From assembly GCF_008831285.2 (NCBI RefSeq), contig NC_045150.1:12505868-12569867 (forward strand): a stretch of DNA of 64,000 nucleotides. Reading direction: 5' to 3'. The notes beneath the pieces are model-generated. The model worked only from the letters and a program-made list of their open reading frames with translations. It ran no database searches and had not been told where the DNA came from. Made by a program: the position numbers and the translations under genes. This document shows, piece by piece, positions 63,717 through 64,000 of the stretch. Numbering within the stretch: the stretch's first letter is position 1; every line of letters begins with the position of its first letter. The stretch comes from Nymphaea colorata. Its lineage: Eukaryota; Streptophyta; Magnoliopsida; Nymphaeales; Nymphaeaceae.

Positions 63717-64000
63717 ATGAAATTCACTTAGGGATAGAAGCTGAAATCCACCTTTTGATACAACTGTAGATTTCAGCTATCACAGATTTGAGATTCCCTA
63801 GGATTTAAGGGGCCCGCACTTGGCTGGTGGTATGTATATACAGGGGCCCGAGCCAAGGAAGGGCCCACACTTGCCTTGGCCCCACTTCATTTTTTTTTTT
63901 GGTTAAATTACAAGTAATTTTACAAAATTTCACTTGTCCTATATAAAAATTTCGAAAAATGATATTTCGGCCCATGCCAACATTTAAAAACTTTAATTCG

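Larger units (their letters stand above)
56430..64000. other. Gene-free flank rich in small transposons
   Basis: Apart from the repeats listed, this is AT-rich sequence with no open frame showing family resemblance. The 57780-58380 stretch has AATTCC/TTTCAAATT words like the 25.4-kb tandem region. A CT microsatellite lies at 57460-57480. The 61540-61700 stretch is GC-richer but has no recognisable product. Confidence 0.5.

Noticed and set aside
1-64000. CRISPR arrays, riboswitches, operons, virus insertions
   Set aside because: No regularly spaced direct repeats, no known riboswitch core and no virus-type coding; the only reverse-transcribing sequences are copia LTR retrotransposons.

Overview
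This window is nuclear DNA of a flowering plant. It holds a DYW-type PPR gene, a plant-type bZIP gene, a plant TCP11-like gene, GT-AG introns, Ty1/copia retrotransposons, many non-autonomous DNA transposons and an AT-rich intergenic background. The species cannot be told from the sequence. I found no CRISPR array, operon, viral genome or bacterial segment, and no gene system that looks clearly undescribed; the notable material is transposon architecture and a few gene-structure oddities.

Layout. 0.16-2.66 kb (minus): three-exon gene for RPAC2/AC19, a shared subunit of RNA polymerases I and III. 3.65-5.47 kb (minus): intronless PPR gene with a C-terminal DYW deaminase domain. 5.5-13.9 kb: gene-poor; it holds a MITE, an AT microsatellite and one candidate small transcription unit (7.7-8.2 kb, minus). 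13.9-21.0 kb (minus): four-exon bZIP gene like Arabidopsis At4g06598, with one GC-AG intron and a 4.7-kb intron loaded with transposons and a duplicated tRNA-Ser segment. 21-28.7 kb: leader/promoter region of that gene, then repeats and an intact tRNA-Ser(CGA). 28.8-44.6 kb (plus): MIC10 (MICOS subunit) gene whose second intron is about 13.6 kb because it carries an old copia element (B, 31547-41185), itself split by a younger copia element (A, 31929-37271). 44.6-48.5 kb: SINE, MITE and possible gene relics. 48.6-56.3 kb (minus): eleven-exon TCP11-like gene; my exon set stays in frame for 1176 codons. 56.4-64 kb: no gene seen; hAT-type MITEs, SINE-like sequences and microsatellites.

The genes are independent housekeeping or regulatory genes (transcription machinery, organelle RNA editing, transcription factor, mitochondrial cristae, TCP11 family) and do not form a pathway. 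Intron-exon structures were read by eye from splice motifs, frame continuity and remembered family sequence, so exon ends should be taken as good predictions. The least certain is the last exon of MIC10.
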